Assembly: GCA_002731665.1 (NCBI GenBank)
Contig: PCCJ01000065.1
Location: 1 to 25,362, forward strand
Length of the DNA: 25,362 nt
Reading direction: 5' to 3'
Origin: Actinomycetota bacterium
GTDB taxonomy: Bacteria > Actinomycetota > Acidimicrobiia > Acidimicrobiales > Poriferisodaliceae
Below are positions 8,603-17,328 of the stretch, piece by piece. Numbering within the stretch: position 1 is the stretch's first letter; every line of letters starts with the position of its first letter. The notes under the pieces were generated by a model, which did no database searches, was not told the origin of the DNA, and saw only the letters and a program-made list of their open reading frames with translations. The position numbers and the translations under genes are program-made.

Positions 8603-10074
8603 TCTGCGTCCTCCTCGGACTCGTTGTCAGCGTCTAACTTCTGCTCTTCGTCAGCTTCATCTTTATCCATGTCGGGTAATTGAAGCTCTAAATCTTCTCT
8701 ATCAACAGCAATGCCATCTTCATCAATCAGTTTTACTTCGGCCACTAGCTTTTCCAAAGCTTTACGTTTAACTAATTCAGCCTTTACAGGGCCTAACCCA
8801 TCGCCACGATCAGTTATCTGGTGGCGAAGTTCTTCAACGGTAACTTCGAATTGAGTTGCCATTCGTTCAAGTTCTTCATTGAGGTCTTCTTCAGAAGCTT
8901 CGATAGCTTCTTTTAAAACAATAGCTCGCAATGCAAGATCTACTTTTGCGGAGCGTTCCGCAGCTTCACGAAGCTCTACTGTAAAAGATTCTGGGTCCTG
9001 ACCTGTCATCTGAAGCCATGACTCGATACTCATTCCTTGGCCCTGGAGACGCATCGCTAGTTGCTGAATTTGATCCGACATTTCACCGTTGACCATCGAA
9101 TCAGGGATTGTTTGGGTTACTAGTTCAGCTAATGCTTGAGCTGTGTTCTCTCTGAGCGCAGAATTTGATTGAAACGACTTCATCATTTGTGTTCTTGTTT
9201 TTATTTGCTCTCTGAGCTCCTCAACTGTTTCACTTTCAGTATTTTCATCAACCCATTCGTCAGTTAGTTCGGGAAGTACTTTTTCTTTCACAGCGTGCAC
9301 TGTTATCTCGAAGTCGATACTTACGTTTTCTTGGACCGGGTGAGCAGCGCTGAAAGAAAGTTCGCTTCCGGGTTTAGCATCCTGGAGTTCCACATCAACT
9401 TCTTTCGCTATCCCTTCGCTTCCAACCTCATATAAGTAATCTTGAGCGGTTAGGCCTGGGAGAGCTTCTCCGTCAACTGTGCCCGAGATGTCTATTGAGA
9501 CCTGATCACCCGTTGCGGCTGGTCGATCGACATCAACTAATTCAGCTGATTGTCCTCGTTGCATATCTATCTGTTCTTGAATTTCATCATCGGTAGGGGT
9601 CGGGTTTGGGATCGTGACTTCAAGTTTGTCATATCCCTCTATCTCTATAACCGGACGTATCTCGACCGTAGCTTCAAATGACACAGGCCCAGACTCTTCA
9701 CCACCATTAATCTTGAGTTCGGGAGCTGCGATCACGTCAATACTTTCCGTTCGTACCGCATCCGCATAATAATTAGGTATTGCGTCCTCTAGTGCTTGAG
9801 CTCGAGCATATCCGTTCCCAATTCTTGATTCGAGAACTGCGCGGGGAACTTTTCCTTGCCGGAATCCTGGAACGCGAATCTCTTTCGCAATTTTCTTAAA
9901 AGCATCATCTATGGCAGATTCAAATGTTTCTTCGTCTACCTCAACAGAAAGTTTTATTTTCGGTCCGTAGGTGCGCGTCGGCGCCGTTACTTCGGCCTCG
10001 CTGCTAGTTTCTTCGGTTACAGCGGGGGCCTCTTCAAGTTCAGAGGATTCTAGTTCTGTCAAAGTGATCTTCAC
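8599..10074 (-). CDS. tig: Trigger factor (ribosome-associated chaperone)
   Basis: Trigger factor binds nascent chains at the ribosome exit and has peptidyl-prolyl isomerase activity. The 491-residue product has the ribosome-docking signature [10 protein letters not shown] around 69-78, a central FKBP-like domain and a long helical C-terminal domain. The docking motif lies about 27 residues later than in the E. coli protein. The difference comes from an acidic Glu/Thr/Ala/Pro-rich insertion at about residues 10-36, between the first two strands. The C-terminus is a strongly acidic tail of about 35 residues. The start is GTG (10074) with no Shine-Dalgarno sequence. A TAGACT hexamer ends nine bases upstream, which would fit a leaderless transcript, but no good -35 is visible. 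Confidence 0.94.
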   Translation of the reverse strand: MKITLTELESSELEEAPAVTEETSSEAEVTAPTRTYGPKIKLSVEVDEETFESAIDDAFKKIAKEIRVPGFRQGKVPRAVLESRIGNGYARAQALEDAIPNYYADAVRTESIDVIAAPELKINGGEESGPVSFEATVEIRPVIEIEGYDKLEVTIPNPTPTDDEIQEQIDMQRGQSAELVDVDRPAATGDQVSIDISGTVDGEALPGLTAQDYLYEVGSEGIAKEVDVELQDAKPGSELSFSAAHPVQENVSIDFEITVHAVKEKVLPELTDEWVDENTESETVEELREQIKTRTQMMKSFQSNSALRENTAQALAELVTQTIPDSMVNGEMSDQIQQLAMRLQGQGMSIESWLQMTGQDPESFTVELREAAERSAKVDLALRAIVLKEAIEASEEDLNEELERMATQFEVTVEELRHQITDRGDGLGPVKAELVKRKALEKLVAEVKLIDEDGIAVDREDLELQLPDMDKDEADEEQKLDADNESEEDAE

Positions 10075-10295
10075 AAGATCGCGAGTCTAGCCGAATTCGT
10101 GGTCACGTCCCTCAGTCAACGGCACAGTCGCACATCTCTTCTTCGCATCAATAACAAAAAAAATACTTAACATCCAAGTAATTAGGTCTTCTGACGTGCA
10201 ATTCGATTAAGAAATTATTAGTGAACTTCTCTAAGGTTTGTAGCGGCAAGACTAGCAAAAAGCAGTGATTTGCTTTTCGGGGCCTCTCATTTAGA

Positions 10296-10322
10296 CCTTT
10301 TTAAGTAGCTCACTTAACAAGG
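10296..10322. other. Long hairpin between tig and tRNA-Gly
   Basis: An inverted repeat with 11-base arms and 10 of 11 pairs (cctttttaagt / acttaacaagg) closes a 5-base loop (agctc). It lies about 40 bases past the 3' end of tRNA-Gly on the minus strand and upstream of tig. It is AT-rich and lacks a run of T on either side. It could help to end or process the tRNA transcript, or could be a binding site. The rest of 10075-10359 shows no coding potential. Confidence 0.35.
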
Positions 10323-10359
10323 AAGTAAGACCAGAAAGCGCTTTTTTGTTTTGATGGAG

Positions 10360-10431
10360 AGCGGGCGACGAGAATCGAACTCGCATCATCAGCTTGGAAG
10401 GCTGGAATTCTAGCCATTGAACTACGCCCGC
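10360..10431 (-). tRNA. tRNA-Gly (anticodon TCC)
   Basis: A full cloverleaf can be drawn on the minus strand. The acceptor arms GCGGGCG and CGCCCGC pair perfectly. The anticodon loop CTTCCAA gives TCC, and the T-arm carries GTTCGATT. The discriminator base is T, as usual for glycine. CCA is not encoded. Confidence 0.96.
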
Positions 10432-10486
10432 GTATTATTTAAACCTTACCAAAAAGAGAGCCCCAAAAGCGATCACTCTGACCTAG

Positions 10487-11440
10487 CTAGCTTCGATTTA
10501 ATCCGCCTAGGTGTCCGTGATCGATGACACGGCGCATAAACTCAGGCTCATACGCTGATTCCGGGTCTTCTCGAACTAGTTGATCAATAATTTCTGCGTC
10601 TTGGCCCACAAGGATTCGCCACTCACCACTACGCACACCTTCAATGATTATTGTTGCAGCTTCTGCAGCGGTAGTCGGTGCATCATCTCGGAACCTAATA
10701 CCACTGCTAGTAACTCGAGATTCGATATCTTCATCCGACAGTGAACTAGTTTCAGCCCCTCTTGCCCCAAGTATTTTTCTGACGCCCTCGATATCAGGCC
10801 CTCCGTGCATTTCTGTAGTGTTCAGCGCTATTGAAGTTCCAATGTGCCCGGGCATAACGACGTGCGCCAGGACGTGGGGAGCGTGGAGCCTAAGGTCGAT
10901 ATTGAGAGCTTCTGTGAATCCTTTAACAGCGAATTTCGCAGCGCAATAAGCGGTATGAGGCATTTTTGAGCCAACTGTTGCCCAGAATCCATTGATGCTA
11001 CTTGTATTTACGATCGCTCCGCTGGCGCTCTTTTTTAGCATTGGAAGAAATGCCCGAGTACCAAAGTAGACGCCATACCAACAGATATCGAAGGTTCGTT
11101 CCCATTCCATTCTGTTCTCGTCGGTGACAATGCTTCCACCGCCACCGACGCCTGCGTTATTGAATAGCAAATTCACGTTGTCTGTTTGATGCTGATCAGC
11201 TACTTCATCTCGAAAACCCAACATGTCGGCTTCATCGGAAACATCACAAATATGTGTGGAGATTCGGGTATCCGAAGAAGCTTGCTCTTTTGCTAGCTTC
11301 TTAGTCTCAGCCATGTTTTCAAGGTTCACGTCGCACATCGCGACGTGGCACCCTTCTTGAGCCAATTGCAAGACTAGTTCTCGCCCCATTCCGGTACCGC
11401 CACCAGTGACCACAGCTATTTTATTTTTGTAAGATTCCAT
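10487..11440 (-). CDS. SDR family NAD(P)-dependent oxidoreductase
   Basis: This classical short-chain dehydrogenase/reductase oxidises or reduces an unidentified alcohol or ketone. The 317-residue product shows the cofactor loop T-G-G-G-T-G-M-G near its N-terminus, an acidic residue after strand 2 (C-D-V-N, which favours NAD over NADP), N-N-A-G, the catalytic Ser in N-T-S-S-I-N-G, and Y-C-A-A-K. It is about 60 residues longer than a minimal SDR at the C-terminal side. The frame is open to 11551, but the ATG at 11440 (M-E-S-Y-K-N-K) places the Rossmann motif at the normal distance. It lies 275 bases downstream of an F420-type oxidoreductase on the same strand, with no gene in that gap, so it may be the third gene of the same catabolic cluster or have its own promoter. 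Confidence 0.9.
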   Translation of the reverse strand: MESYKNKIAVVTGGGTGMGRELVLQLAQEGCHVAMCDVNLENMAETKKLAKEQASSDTRISTHICDVSDEADMLGFRDEVADQHQTDNVNLLFNNAGVGGGGSIVTDENRMEWERTFDICWYGVYFGTRAFLPMLKKSASGAIVNTSSINGFWATVGSKMPHTAYCAAKFAVKGFTEALNIDLRLHAPHVLAHVVMPGHIGTSIALNTTEMHGGPDIEGVRKILGARGAETSSLSDEDIESRVTSSGIRFRDDAPTTAAEAATIIIEGVRSGEWRILVGQDAEIIDQLVREDPESAYEPEFMRRVIDHGHLGGLNRS

Positions 11441-11715
11441 TTTGACGTCCAGAACTTTAATGATTTTGATTAAGCACACTTGCAAACCACAGAGTAATTG
11501 GTTTCTAGTGGCTGGCGCTGTTCTATGAGATTTCGAATTAACAGCGCCCATAGCAAGCGCTTGACCGACGTCAATCAGAGAACTGCAGAGTAATCCAAAT
11601 TTGGTTATACAATTCAGGTTTTTAACTTTTCGGATTTCACTGTCAGGTGCTTACCGAAAGACGCCGAACGTTGTTAGCGAGTTGAGTCAAGCAAAGCTTG
11701 TATCAAATCGTTGGC

Positions 11716-12597
11716 TCATGTTCTGAATTCTTCTAGAACCGATTCGCATTCATCTAGAAACTTGAGGGATTGGTCAGCGTCTTCGCGACGCATCGAGGGA
11801 GGTGTTAGGACAAGTCGATGTACCCCTAGTTTTTCGAGTTGTTCTAAACGCTCTTTTTTAGGTCTCGTCCAGGTGAAGAGAGATATTGGCACCGACTCTG
11901 GATCGCGACCTACTGCTTCTAGCTCGCGATGAAACAGCGCTATTCCTCCTTCGACAGACTGTTCGCCGCTTACCCCTACTAGGGAAATATCAATCGGGCA
12001 CCATTCGTCGGCATATTCGGCAGAATGTTTGATTCCTATCGGACCCGCTTGTCCCATCGCAATCGGCACGAGCCCATTATGAGGTTTAGGGTAAATGTAT
12101 GACGGCTGGAAGTTGTCGTAGTCACTTGAGTAGCTTGCTTCATCTTGGGTCCAAGCTGTTCTGAGAGCGCCGACTCGGTCTCTTGTTGCAGAGAATCTTT
12201 TTTTGAATGGTACATCCGGCCTGGAATTGGCTAGTTCTTCGGCATTCCAACCAACACCAATCCCTAGTATCACTCGACCGCCGGAAAGCGCATCAAGAGT
12301 AGCAACTGTGTTTGCCAAATCTAATACTTCATGCTCAAGAACCAGGCATATACCTGTTGCAAGTTTTATAGTTGTCGTAGCTTCCGACGCCATCGCCAAT
12401 GAGACGAACGGGTCCATCATATGAGCGTAGCCGCTAGGTAAATCTTGGCCGCCGGGATATTGAGACTCCCTCATTACGGGGAGATGGCTATGCTCTGGAA
12501 CCCAAAAACTGTCGTATCCACGATCTTCCAGTTCTTTGGCCATTGTCCCAGGCGATATGCATCCAATGTGATTAAGGCCTAGATATCCGATTTTCAT
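11716..12597 (-). CDS. LLM class F420-dependent oxidoreductase
   Basis: This is a luciferase-like TIM-barrel flavoenzyme of the actinobacterial group that usually uses coenzyme F420; the substrate is unknown. The 293-residue product shows family features: V-P-E-H-S-H near the N-terminus, A-T-G-I-C-L-V, G-G-R-V-I-L-G-I-G-V-G-W-N (about 109-121) and a C-terminal barrel end with V-H-R-L-V-L. The start ATG overlaps the upstream amidohydrolase stop by four bases, with AAAGGA eight bases ahead, so the two are coupled. A second member of the family lies at 17683-18531 on the other strand. F420 versus FMN use is inferred from family membership. Confidence 0.9.
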   Translation of the reverse strand: MKIGYLGLNHIGCISPGTMAKELEDRGYDSFWVPEHSHLPVMRESQYPGGQDLPSGYAHMMDPFVSLAMASEATTTIKLATGICLVLEHEVLDLANTVATLDALSGGRVILGIGVGWNAEELANSRPDVPFKKRFSATRDRVGALRTAWTQDEASYSSDYDNFQPSYIYPKPHNGLVPIAMGQAGPIGIKHSAEYADEWCPIDISLVGVSGEQSVEGGIALFHRELEAVGRDPESVPISLFTWTRPKKERLEQLEKLGVHRLVLTPPSMRREDADQSLKFLDECESVLEEFRT

Positions 12598-14324
12598 GAT
12601 TCTGATCCTTTTTGGCTTTTTGGTCCTCGAATAAGTTGACCAGGCCTGTGACCCGTTGATTGACCATCAGCGAAAATAACCTCGCCTTTCTTGATCGTTG
12701 CGACATAGCCGGTTGCCCGTTGAACTAGTCGTCTGCCGCCAGCCGGAAGGTCGTAAACCATTTCAGGCGGCCTAAGTGAAAGTTCTTCAAAATCAATCAC
12801 GTTGACATCCCCCATCATTCCTGCTTCTAAGGTACCTCTATCATTGAGTCCTACTTGTCGCGCAGTGTCTCTGGTTTGTCTTTGCACCACATATTCAAGT
12901 GGCAGTTTCTCTCCCCTACGACGATCACGCGCCCAGTGGGTAAGCATGTAGGTTGGGAAACTCGCATCGCAGATTACCCCGCAGTGAGCCCCACCATCGC
13001 TTAGCCCTGGGAGGGTTCCCTCCGCCAAGTTCATTTCTCTTAAGACATCATGATTCCCTTCAGAGAAGTTAGCTAGTGGAAACAGCATGAGTTCGCGACC
13101 TTCGCGTTCAAGCAGCATGTCGTAAGCCAATTCGACCGGCTCGCGTTGAGACGTTTTTGCCATTTCTAAGATGCTGTCTTCGGGCATAGGCTCATATTCA
13201 GGGGGGTCGCCTAGCGGGAACATCTTGTGGAAACTTTGCGCAATCATGCCGGACATTCCTCGCGTTCGGCTCGCATGTTCCTTTATCAGAGTCGCCCTAA
13301 TTTCTGGCTCTCTCATGCGACTAACTCGAGCATCGAGATCAAGCTGGGCAAGTTCGTTTCTGTACGTAGGACAGGTTATGAACGGGTGCATTGAACTCTG
13401 CAATCCGAGCAACAAGGTGATCGGTCGCGCTGCGATTTGTGCGGTTATGTCATAACCTTCTGCTCGAGCATCTCTAATCCGCTTAAGCACCTCCCGCCAC
13501 TTTTCTGGGGCACGATCATCTTGGGAGACTAAAACAGAGAGCGGGGCTCCTCCCCCATCAATCATGCCTCGGAAAATCTCAAATTCTTTGTCCAAGTCTT
13601 GGAAGTCGGACACTATTTCCATATGGCCAGACTCGCGCATTGCCATTGCTTGACTGATTCCCCATAACTCGGTGGGTGCGCTGGTTAACGTAGGAATTTG
13701 ATTTCCATCTCGATCCCTGTGGTTAATTGTTCGAGAAGTAGTAAATCCGAGAGCACCTGCGTTAAGGGCTTCTTCGGTAAGACGCCGCATTTCTTCAATT
13801 TCTGATTCCGTGGCGTCCTCATCATGGTCTCTTCCACGGTCACCCATGACATAAACGCGTAACGCTGAATGTGGCATTTGAGCGCCAATATCGATTGCAT
13901 GAGGTATGGCCTCAACTGCATCAAGGTATTGAGGGAATGTTTCCCAGTCGAATGAAACACCTTCGGCAAGGGCCGCACCAGGTATGTCTTCGACTCCTTC
14001 CATGACGCTAATCAAAAATTCATGTTTATCTGGCTTTACCGGAGCGAAACCGACACCACAATTTCCCATAACGATAGTTGTTACTCCATGCCAAGACGAA
14101 GGAGTTACCTCAGGGTCCCATATGACTTGACCATCGTAGTGAGTGTGGATATCAACAAACCCCGGGGTTACGAGCTTTCCCAGGGCATCAATTTCTTTGA
14201 CCCCGCCTGCCTCAATAGCTCCCACCTTCGTAATCACACCGTTATCGATTGCTAAATCAGCTTTTCTAGCTTTGCTACCCGTTCCGTCTACTACTAACCC
14301 ATTTCGAATTACCAGCTCATGCAT
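12594..14324 (-). CDS. D-aminoacylase-like amidohydrolase
   Basis: The 576-residue product belongs to the amidohydrolase superfamily, in the N-acyl-D-amino-acid deacylase branch. It has the metal-binding F-V-D-I-H60-T-H62-Y-D-G-Q motif. It also has the G-N-C-G-V-G-F-A-P loop characteristic of that branch and a late D-G-G-A-H-C segment. The beta-sandwich halves at both ends are complete. Family members hydrolyse N-acyl-D-amino acids or related amides and ureas; the substrate here is not known. The ATG at 14324 has AAGGGGG just upstream. It is the first gene of a minus-strand operon with an F420-type oxidoreductase, and it is divergent from a cyclase gene 110 bases away. The pairing suggests breakdown of an amide- or lactam-type compound, which is inference. 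Confidence 0.9.
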   Translation of the reverse strand: MHELVIRNGLVVDGTGSKARKADLAIDNGVITKVGAIEAGGVKEIDALGKLVTPGFVDIHTHYDGQVIWDPEVTPSSWHGVTTIVMGNCGVGFAPVKPDKHEFLISVMEGVEDIPGAALAEGVSFDWETFPQYLDAVEAIPHAIDIGAQMPHSALRVYVMGDRGRDHDEDATESEIEEMRRLTEEALNAGALGFTTSRTINHRDRDGNQIPTLTSAPTELWGISQAMAMRESGHMEIVSDFQDLDKEFEIFRGMIDGGGAPLSVLVSQDDRAPEKWREVLKRIRDARAEGYDITAQIAARPITLLLGLQSSMHPFITCPTYRNELAQLDLDARVSRMREPEIRATLIKEHASRTRGMSGMIAQSFHKMFPLGDPPEYEPMPEDSILEMAKTSQREPVELAYDMLLEREGRELMLFPLANFSEGNHDVLREMNLAEGTLPGLSDGGAHCGVICDASFPTYMLTHWARDRRRGEKLPLEYVVQRQTRDTARQVGLNDRGTLEAGMMGDVNVIDFEELSLRPPEMVYDLPAGGRRLVQRATGYVATIKKGEVIFADGQSTGHRPGQLIRGPKSQKGSES

Positions 14325-14337
14325 GTGTCGCCCCCTT

Positions 14338-14352
14338 GAGTCTTGTTGACTC
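14338..14352. promoter_or_regulatory. Inverted repeat in divergent promoter region
   Basis: A 5-bp dyad (GAGTC, 5-base spacer, GACTC) lies 14 bases before the amidohydrolase start, in the 110-base divergent spacer shared with the cyclase gene. It could be an operator or a leader hairpin next to the Shine-Dalgarno sequence. The arms are short, so chance is possible. Confidence 0.25.
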
Positions 14353-14434
14353 TAGGTTAGGCGATTTCAGTTACTCAACACCGTTTGTTTCGGCGCTAGT
14401 AGTCTTCTAGACAGATCTGAATAGGGGAAACCAG

Positions 14435-15391
14435 ATGCCGATAGCACCATCAGAAGAGAAAGTCCTTAGATGGATGGACGAACTTTGCAATTGGGATCGT
14501 TGGGGTGACAATGATCTGCTGGGAACCCTCAATCATCTCACGCCAGAGAAACGAGTTTCAGCTGCCGGATTAGTTCGCGAGGGCAAATCCGTTTCATGCA
14601 GTTGGGATATTCGGACCGGTCCTCAACCTGGCGCTACTGCGGAATCTCAGCGATACATGCTTTCCACCGGCTTAGGTTTGGATGACGAGGGACGTAAGGG
14701 CTTATTTGATGGAGGTCGAGCAGGTGGTGCTCAAGAATTCATCGGGATGGTGTTTCATGGGCTTGATGTGACTCACCTTGACTCTCTAGCCCATCTATTT
14801 TGGGACGGAAAAATGTACGGCGGCGCCCCAGCATCTCTAGTTTCAGATCGTCAGGGTGCTCTTCAACACGATGTGTTGTCAGTGTCTGACGGAATCACAA
14901 CTCGGGGTGTTCTACTCGACATACCGAGGCTGAAAGGCGTTGATGTTCTTGCTCCTGATCAGCACATATATCCTGAAGATCTCGAGGCAGCTGAAGATGC
15001 AGCCGGTATCGAAGTCGAAGCCGGAGATGTTCTACTCGTGCGCACCGGGGAAGGAGGCGCACGAATTAAAGAAAAACGTAACTATAACGCTAACAAACCT
15101 CGGTCTGGATATCAGGCTGCTTGTTTGCCTTGGCTGCAAGAACGTCGGGTCTCAATGATCGGCTCAGACGTCGCGCAAGATCCGACTCCTTCCGGTTACC
15201 GCCAGGTAAGCATGCCAATTCACATGGTGGGGATTGTTGCAATGGGTTTATGGCTCATTGACAACTGCCAACTAGAAGATCTAGCAGCTACATGCGCTGA
15301 ACTCGGTCGTTGGGAATTTAATTTCGCTCTAGCGCCTATTCGATTTCAAGGTGTTACTGGAAGCCCTGTGAATCCTTTGGCTATTTTTTAA
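14435..15391 (+). CDS. Cyclase / kynurenine-formamidase-like metal hydrolase
   Basis: The 318-residue product belongs to the cyclase family (PF04199), metal-dependent hydrolases that include kynurenine formamidase and isatin hydrolase. The signature metal motif is seen as H-G-L-D-V-T-H-L-D-S-L-A-H, followed by V-L-L-D-I-P-R and the G-D-V-L-L-V-R-T-G strand typical of the family. AGGGGA seven bases ahead of the ATG supports the start. It is transcribed away from the amidohydrolase cluster and is followed six bases later by a small gene of unknown role. Substrates in this family are amides and cyclic amides; which one applies here is not evident. Confidence 0.88.
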   Translation: MPIAPSEEKVLRWMDELCNWDRWGDNDLLGTLNHLTPEKRVSAAGLVREGKSVSCSWDIRTGPQPGATAESQRYMLSTGLGLDDEGRKGLFDGGRAGGAQEFIGMVFHGLDVTHLDSLAHLFWDGKMYGGAPASLVSDRQGALQHDVLSVSDGITTRGVLLDIPRLKGVDVLAPDQHIYPEDLEAAEDAAGIEVEAGDVLLVRTGEGGARIKEKRNYNANKPRSGYQAACLPWLQERRVSMIGSDVAQDPTPSGYRQVSMPIHMVGIVAMGLWLIDNCQLEDLAATCAELGRWEFNFALAPIRFQGVTGSPVNPLAIF

Positions 15392-15397
15392 TTAGTA

Positions 15398-15880
15398 ATG
15401 CTTATCGATACCCCCCTATTAATTACCGGAAGTGGGCCGGCTGCATTAATCATTGCCAAGTTAGCTAGCGGTCGCGGACTCGGTAGCTTGATCGCCGGTC
15501 ATTCTTCTAGCCAAGACGAAACAGCTGTGCTGCTATCGAACGCAGCAGTGAATATTTTGTCTCCTCATGGCTTATTTGATGTCCTGCGACCGTATTTACT
15601 TTCTCAAGATCCGGTTCGCATATCTCGGGCTGCATTTGAGCAAGTGCTGAAACATCATTGTGTTGCCGACATGAACACAACGGTTTATGACAATATTTCT
15701 TTTACTCCAATCAGAAATGGTCTTGCAGCACAACATTCTGGAACCATATCCGATGGCACTTCGTCTTGGGATATAAATGCTGACGCGTGGATAGACACCG
15801 CCAAAATCTCGACTGATCTTCAAACAGCCATTAGCTCGAGCGACAAAATAGTCACAGACTTACTTACAAAACTGAATTAA
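15398..15880 (+). CDS. Small protein with N-terminal dinucleotide-binding motif
   Basis: I do not recognise this 160-residue product. It opens with L-L-I-T-G-S-G-P-A-A-L-I-I-A-K-L-A, a GxGPAA loop like the start of FAD- or NAD-binding Rossmann domains. Only about one domain follows, and the catalytic and second cofactor regions of an FAD enzyme are absent. It starts six bases after the cyclase stop, without a clear Shine-Dalgarno sequence, which suggests coupled translation. It may be a truncated flavoprotein, a Rossmann-only accessory subunit of the cyclase, or a decaying gene. I found no obvious continuation in the other plus-strand frames before the convergent MAPEG gene. Confidence 0.6.
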   Translation: MLIDTPLLITGSGPAALIIAKLASGRGLGSLIAGHSSSQDETAVLLSNAAVNILSPHGLFDVLRPYLLSQDPVRISRAAFEQVLKHHCVADMNTTVYDNISFTPIRNGLAAQHSGTISDGTSSWDINADAWIDTAKISTDLQTAISSSDKIVTDLLTKLN

Positions 15881-15930
15881 TTCAAATAGCTTTATGTCGA
15901 TGACGCAACAACGGCTGCGTAATTCAGGCT

Positions 15931-16320
15931 TTAGATAACAGCGAAGAACATTATTATGAGAGCTAGCCAGCTAACGAAGAACGCTACGGTTCGAACGTAT
16001 GCGATTCCAGCAATATGAACAATTGCTTGAACCACTCGCGCCCAGAAAAACAAAGCTGCCCAACCTGCTACCTTTGTTGAAGTTACGTTTGCAATCAGCA
16101 CTAGGGCTGCGAATGGGGCTAAATTTTCAACAAGGTTTAGGTGTGCCCGGTGCGCCCGTTGCGCCCAAACTGCTGGTTCAGCATCGGTGTTTTTGTACTG
16201 CAATACAGTCATCAAACCCTGCCTCATAATACGCTCAAGCACATAGGGAAGCCAAAGAATAAGGCACAATGCACTGGCCCAAGCCAAGTAAGACAACGAT
16301 GTAGTCATTTCTAGTGACAT
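15931..16320 (-). CDS. MAPEG family membrane protein
   Basis: This 129-residue integral membrane protein has about four hydrophobic helices, the usual size and layout for the MAPEG family (membrane-associated proteins in eicosanoid and glutathione metabolism). The family signature is visible as R-A-H-R-A-H-L-N-L-V-E-N-L-A-P-F. GAGGA a few bases before the ATG at 16320 supports the start. Bacterial members are mostly uncharacterised, and glutathione use is not expected in actinobacteria, so the reaction is unknown. It converges on the small Rossmann-motif gene. Confidence 0.88.
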   Translation of the reverse strand: MSLEMTTSLSYLAWASALCLILWLPYVLERIMRQGLMTVLQYKNTDAEPAVWAQRAHRAHLNLVENLAPFAALVLIANVTSTKVAGWAALFFWARVVQAIVHIAGIAYVRTVAFFVSWLALIIMFFAVI

Positions 16321-16594
16321 TTTTCCTCACGCTTCATCAGATGATAATTTTTTTATATCTAACGCTCGACAGTACCGAACCTAATGTCCGAAAGAAAGGA
16401 ATTTATAGCTAAAACGAACACCCGTCAGCTTCTCACTATCGACACAGGTGCCCTCACTATTTTACCGACGAGTCTTAGGACCTATCGCCACCTGCTCACC
16501 ATTCGGGATAATTCGGCGATGAAGACCAAGCTAATTAATCTCTCAAACTTCTCAGCAAACTTTACCGATTCAACGCTAACAGATTAAAAATTTT

Positions 16595-16894
16595 TCAAAT
16601 CGTATTAACAAATGACAAGTGCATGTTTTTTACCGGAGACTCGAAACCCGCGAAAGCTGCTGCCCTTTCAGGCGAATCATTGTAGACAGCTAATATTTTA
16701 TCGAAATCATCGGTGTTTCCTGGATAACTTACTGCCCATATGAACTCACTACTTTCTTCATCCGCATAAGCAAATTCGATAGTGAATCCATACTTCTCGC
16801 GGACAGCAGCAATTGTCGGAAACCATTCAGCTAGCTCAGTTAGTCGGCCTTTTTCAACTTCGTAGCGCCTGAGCTGCGTCGTTTTTTTGTCCAT
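16595..16894 (-). CDS. NIPSNAP-like protein
   Basis: This 99-residue product resembles the NIPSNAP/dimeric alpha-beta barrel group. It has an opening strand L-R-R-Y-E-V, a helix ending in W-F-P-T-I, and a second half with F-I-W-A-V-S-Y and N-D-S-P-E-R. Proteins of this kind are small cytosolic dimers of poorly known role. The frame is open to 16954, but the ATG at 16894 (M-D-K-K-T-T-Q-L-R-R-Y) fits the family N-terminus and has a purine-rich stretch upstream. It lies downstream of tRNA-Pro and its terminator on the same strand. The 274 bases between it and the MAPEG gene contain no gene that I can support. Confidence 0.7.
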   Translation of the reverse strand: MDKKTTQLRRYEVEKGRLTELAEWFPTIAAVREKYGFTIEFAYADEESSEFIWAVSYPGNTDDFDKILAVYNDSPERAAAFAGFESPVKNMHLSFVNTI

Positions 16895-16950
16895 CTTTTG
16901 CGTCTCTTTCTTCGGAAATGAACTTAATCGAAATTGATAGAGCATGACAG

Positions 16951-16995
16951 ACAAAAGAAAGAGGACCTGTTGGAGTAGTCCAAAGATCCTCTTTC
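16951..16995 (-). terminator. Intrinsic terminator of tRNA-Pro
   Basis: On the minus strand, seven bases past the tRNA-Pro 3' end, a 9-bp perfect stem (GAAAGAGGA / TCCTCTTTC) encloses a small internal loop and a second 5-bp stem (TTGGA / TCCAA) with a 4-base loop. It is followed by TTTTGT. This is the clearest rho-independent terminator in the window. Confidence 0.75.
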
Positions 16996-17002
16996 CATTA
17001 CG

Positions 17003-17076
17003 TCGGGAAGAAAGGATTTGAACCTTCGACCCCCTGCTCCCAAAGCAGGTGCGCTACCAAGCTGCGCCACTTCCCG
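17003..17076 (-). tRNA. tRNA-Pro (anticodon TGG)
   Basis: The cloverleaf is complete on the minus strand. Acceptor arms CGGGAAG and CTTCCCG pair, the anticodon loop within CTGCTTTGGGAGCAG gives TGG, and the T-arm contains GGTTCAAAT. The discriminator is A. CCA is not encoded. A strong terminator follows directly. Confidence 0.96.
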
Positions 17077-17136
17077 GATGTGTGACAAGGTTACAGATTT
17101 ACAGCCGGTTCCCACTCGATAAATTAATAAGCTTCT

Positions 17137-17328
17137 CTAGTGCTCTACTTTGATTGCCTGCGTCGGGCAGCTTTCTTCAGCCGCACGCACTTCTGATTCC
17201 ATATCGCTGCTGGGACTTGCGTCTAGCAGTTTGGCAAGACCATCATTCCCAACTTCAAAAACATTTGGGGCAAGCATCTCACATGACCCGCTACCAATAC
17301 ATTTCGGTATTTCTAGTTCTATTCGCAT
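17137..17328 (-). CDS. 3Fe-4S type ferredoxin
   Basis: This 63-residue small acidic ferredoxin matches the type that feeds cytochrome P450s and other oxygenases in actinobacteria. Three cluster cysteines are seen: C10 and C16 in K-C-I-G-S-G-S-C, and C54 in E-S-C-P-T-Q-A-I. The position of the fourth cysteine of a 4Fe-4S site is not cysteine, which points to a 3Fe-4S cluster. GGAGG before the ATG supports the start. No P450 gene lies beside it, so its redox partner is unknown. It is divergent from the second F420-type oxidoreductase. Confidence 0.9.
   Translation of the reverse strand: MRIELEIPKCIGSGSCEMLAPNVFEVGNDGLAKLLDASPSSDMESEVRAAEESCPTQAIKVEH

Noticed and set aside
10331..10350. AAAGCGCTTTTTT beside tRNA-Gly as a terminator
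   Set aside because: The palindrome leaves no room for a loop, giving only a 3-bp stem, and the T-run is on the wrong strand for the tRNA.
16384..16587. Plus-strand 67-residue reading frame
   Set aside because: It has no Shine-Dalgarno sequence, its composition is unlike neighbouring proteins, and it shows no motif; it is probably chance in an intergenic stretch.
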